NCBI RefSeq assembly: GCF_001446935.1
Contig: NZ_LKKK01000001.1
Coordinates: 620,001 to 684,000, forward strand
Direction: 5' to 3'
Origin: Pseudomonas sp. TTU2014-080ASC
GTDB taxonomy: Bacteria > Pseudomonadota > Gammaproteobacteria > Pseudomonadales > Pseudomonadaceae
Length of the DNA stretch: 64,000 nucleotides
Position numbers and translations under genes: made by a program. The stretch's first letter is position 1. Each line of letters opens with the position of its first letter. Under the pieces are notes generated by a model. The model had not been told where the DNA came from. It did no database searches and worked only from the letters and a program-made list of their open reading frames with translations. Of the stretch, positions 63,338 through 64,000 are shown piece by piece.

Positions 63338-64000
63338 ACCAACACCTGGACAGTATTGTCCTCAACCAACAAGGTATTGCCGCCAAAGGAGTACACATCG
63401 TAGGTCACGCCGTTGATTTCCTGAGTCGTTCCGGTGTTAGTGGCACCCGTCACTCTCAATGTGTCGTTGGCTTCGCCTGTGATCTGCAGCGTGTTGTTGC
63501 TATCAGTGATGATGCCCACTTCGGCCGCCGTAAGCGTCAGTACACTGCCGGAGTCACCTTTGCCCAGATTGATCCGCTCGATGTTGGCTAGGGTGCCAAC
63601 ACCCACTGCGTTGTAATCCAGGTTAATCCCACCGGCCAGCAATAGGGTGTCGAAACCGGCACCGCCATCAATGCTGGTGAAATTGGCTGAGGTGACTTCG
63701 ATGGTGTCATTCCCATCACCCGCTTCTACACGGTCTCCGCTGCCGACGTTCTTGATCAGATCATGGCCGTCTGCGCCAATGATCCTTTCAGAGGAATCAT
63801 TGCGAGCAGTCAGGAAATCATTTCCTGACGTGCCGGTAACGGATATTTCTCCCAGTGACAACAGTGCTCCGGAACCCAGCAAGTTCACACCATAACTAGC
63901 GCTGTCATTGCCAAAAGAGTCAGTTGCCACAATGTTGAACGAAAGACCTGCGCCGAGATTCAGTATGTCCGTCACGCTCAATCCCAAATCACTCAATAAC
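63334..64000 (-). CDS. RTX-type adhesin, C-terminal end (N-terminal part beyond the window)
   Basis: The last 221 codons of an open frame that enters from the right edge; there is no start in the window. The visible part contains RTX-like nonapeptide turns (GADGHDLIKNVGSGDRVEAG; DGNDTIEVTSANFTSIDGG; GAGFDTLLLAGG), a beta-rich block (LANIERINLGKGDSGSVLTL), and an uncleaved C-terminal secretion region rich in small and hydrophobic residues (YDVYSFGGNTLLVEDNTVQV). It runs into the TolC/ABC/HlyD genes by ATGA overlap, which makes it the substrate of that exporter. A LapA-like biofilm adhesin is likely, but size and N-terminal retention module are unseen. Confidence 0.85.
   Translation of the reverse strand, partial: LLSDLGLSVTDILNLGAGLSFNIVATDSFGNDSASYGVNLLGSGALLSLGEISVTGTSGNDFLTARNDSSERIIGADGHDLIKNVGSGDRVEAGDGNDTIEVTSANFTSIDGGAGFDTLLLAGGINLDYNAVGVGTLANIERINLGKGDSGSVLTLTAAEVGIITDSNNTLQITGEANDTLRVTGATNTGTTQEINGVTYDVYSFGGNTLLVEDNTVQVLV

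Noticed and set aside
1..64000. Search for insertion sequences, prophage genes, integrases, tRNAs and toxin-antitoxin pairs
   Set aside because: None found; the few non-core parts (31.9-32.25 kb and 46.5-47.4 kb) carry no transposase or integrase.

Overview
The window looks like a chromosomal segment of a Pseudomonas-type gammaproteobacterium. It is moderately GC-rich, and its gene blocks have the order and protein signatures I know from Pseudomonas: lpxD-skp-bamA-rseP-dxr-cdsA-uppS-frr-pyrH-tsf-rpsB, then map-glnD-dapC-antiporter-ArsC-like-dapD, ndvB-dapE-rlmA, tandem fadD1/fadD2 with phaJ1, and cheR-cheV-flgA-flgM-flgN-flgZ. The species cannot be fixed from the sequence alone. Nearly all of the window is ordinary chromosome. 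I see no tRNA, rRNA, insertion sequence, prophage, CRISPR array or replication origin.

Region by region. 1-10.8 kb, all minus strand: envelope biogenesis (LPS acylation, outer-membrane assembly, isoprenoid, undecaprenyl and phospholipid precursors) joined to translation genes (frr, tsf, rpsB) and pyrH. 11-21.9 kb: map, glnD, the lysine/peptidoglycan genes dapC and dapD, a proton antiporter, and the sulfur-transfer set csdA-csdE with tcdA. 22-27.2 kb: ndvB-type glucan synthase, dapE, rlmA and a small conserved protein. 27.4-33.9 kb: two acyl-CoA synthetases, a small hypothetical protein, a stretch of gene remnants (glyoxalase and a possible LysR tail), a lysophospholipase-like hydrolase and phaJ1. 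34-39 kb: hydrolase, metE divergent from metR, and a methyltransferase. 39.2-43.7 kb: chemotaxis and flagellar regulation. 43.8-46.5 kb: MFS transporter and a glutamine-synthetase-like enzyme. 46.5-47.4 kb: a strongly AT-rich divergent spacer and a secreted tandem-repeat protein. 47.7-51.4 kb: sstT, exported hydrolase, ohr and an AraC regulator. 51.5-55.1 kb: ppiC, a YebC-family paralog, three lipoproteins and an orphan small protein. 55.3-58.7 kb: D-aminoacylase-like amidohydrolase, GNAT protein and a membrane diguanylate cyclase. 58.7-64 kb: a type I secretion system (TolC-like, ABC, HlyD-like) translationally coupled to the end of an RTX adhesin that runs off the right edge.

How the genes work together. 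The left third is core growth machinery, with envelope and ribosome genes in one direction. The flagellar/chemotaxis block (with the c-di-GMP-binding FlgZ) and the adhesin secretion block (next to an intact GGDEF cyclase) are the motile and sessile sides of lifestyle control. FadD1/FadD2 and PhaJ1 connect fatty-acid activation with beta-oxidation and polyhydroxyalkanoate precursors.

The least explained part of the window is the small exported protein at 46809-47327. It carries seven copies of a GGSDRLIER core in an 18-residue array, behind an AT-rich 327-bp regulatory region. Also worth attention are two adjacent lipoproteins that look like distant paralogs, the decayed 31.9-32.25 kb stretch, and an intrinsic-terminator-like hairpin between rseP and bamA.
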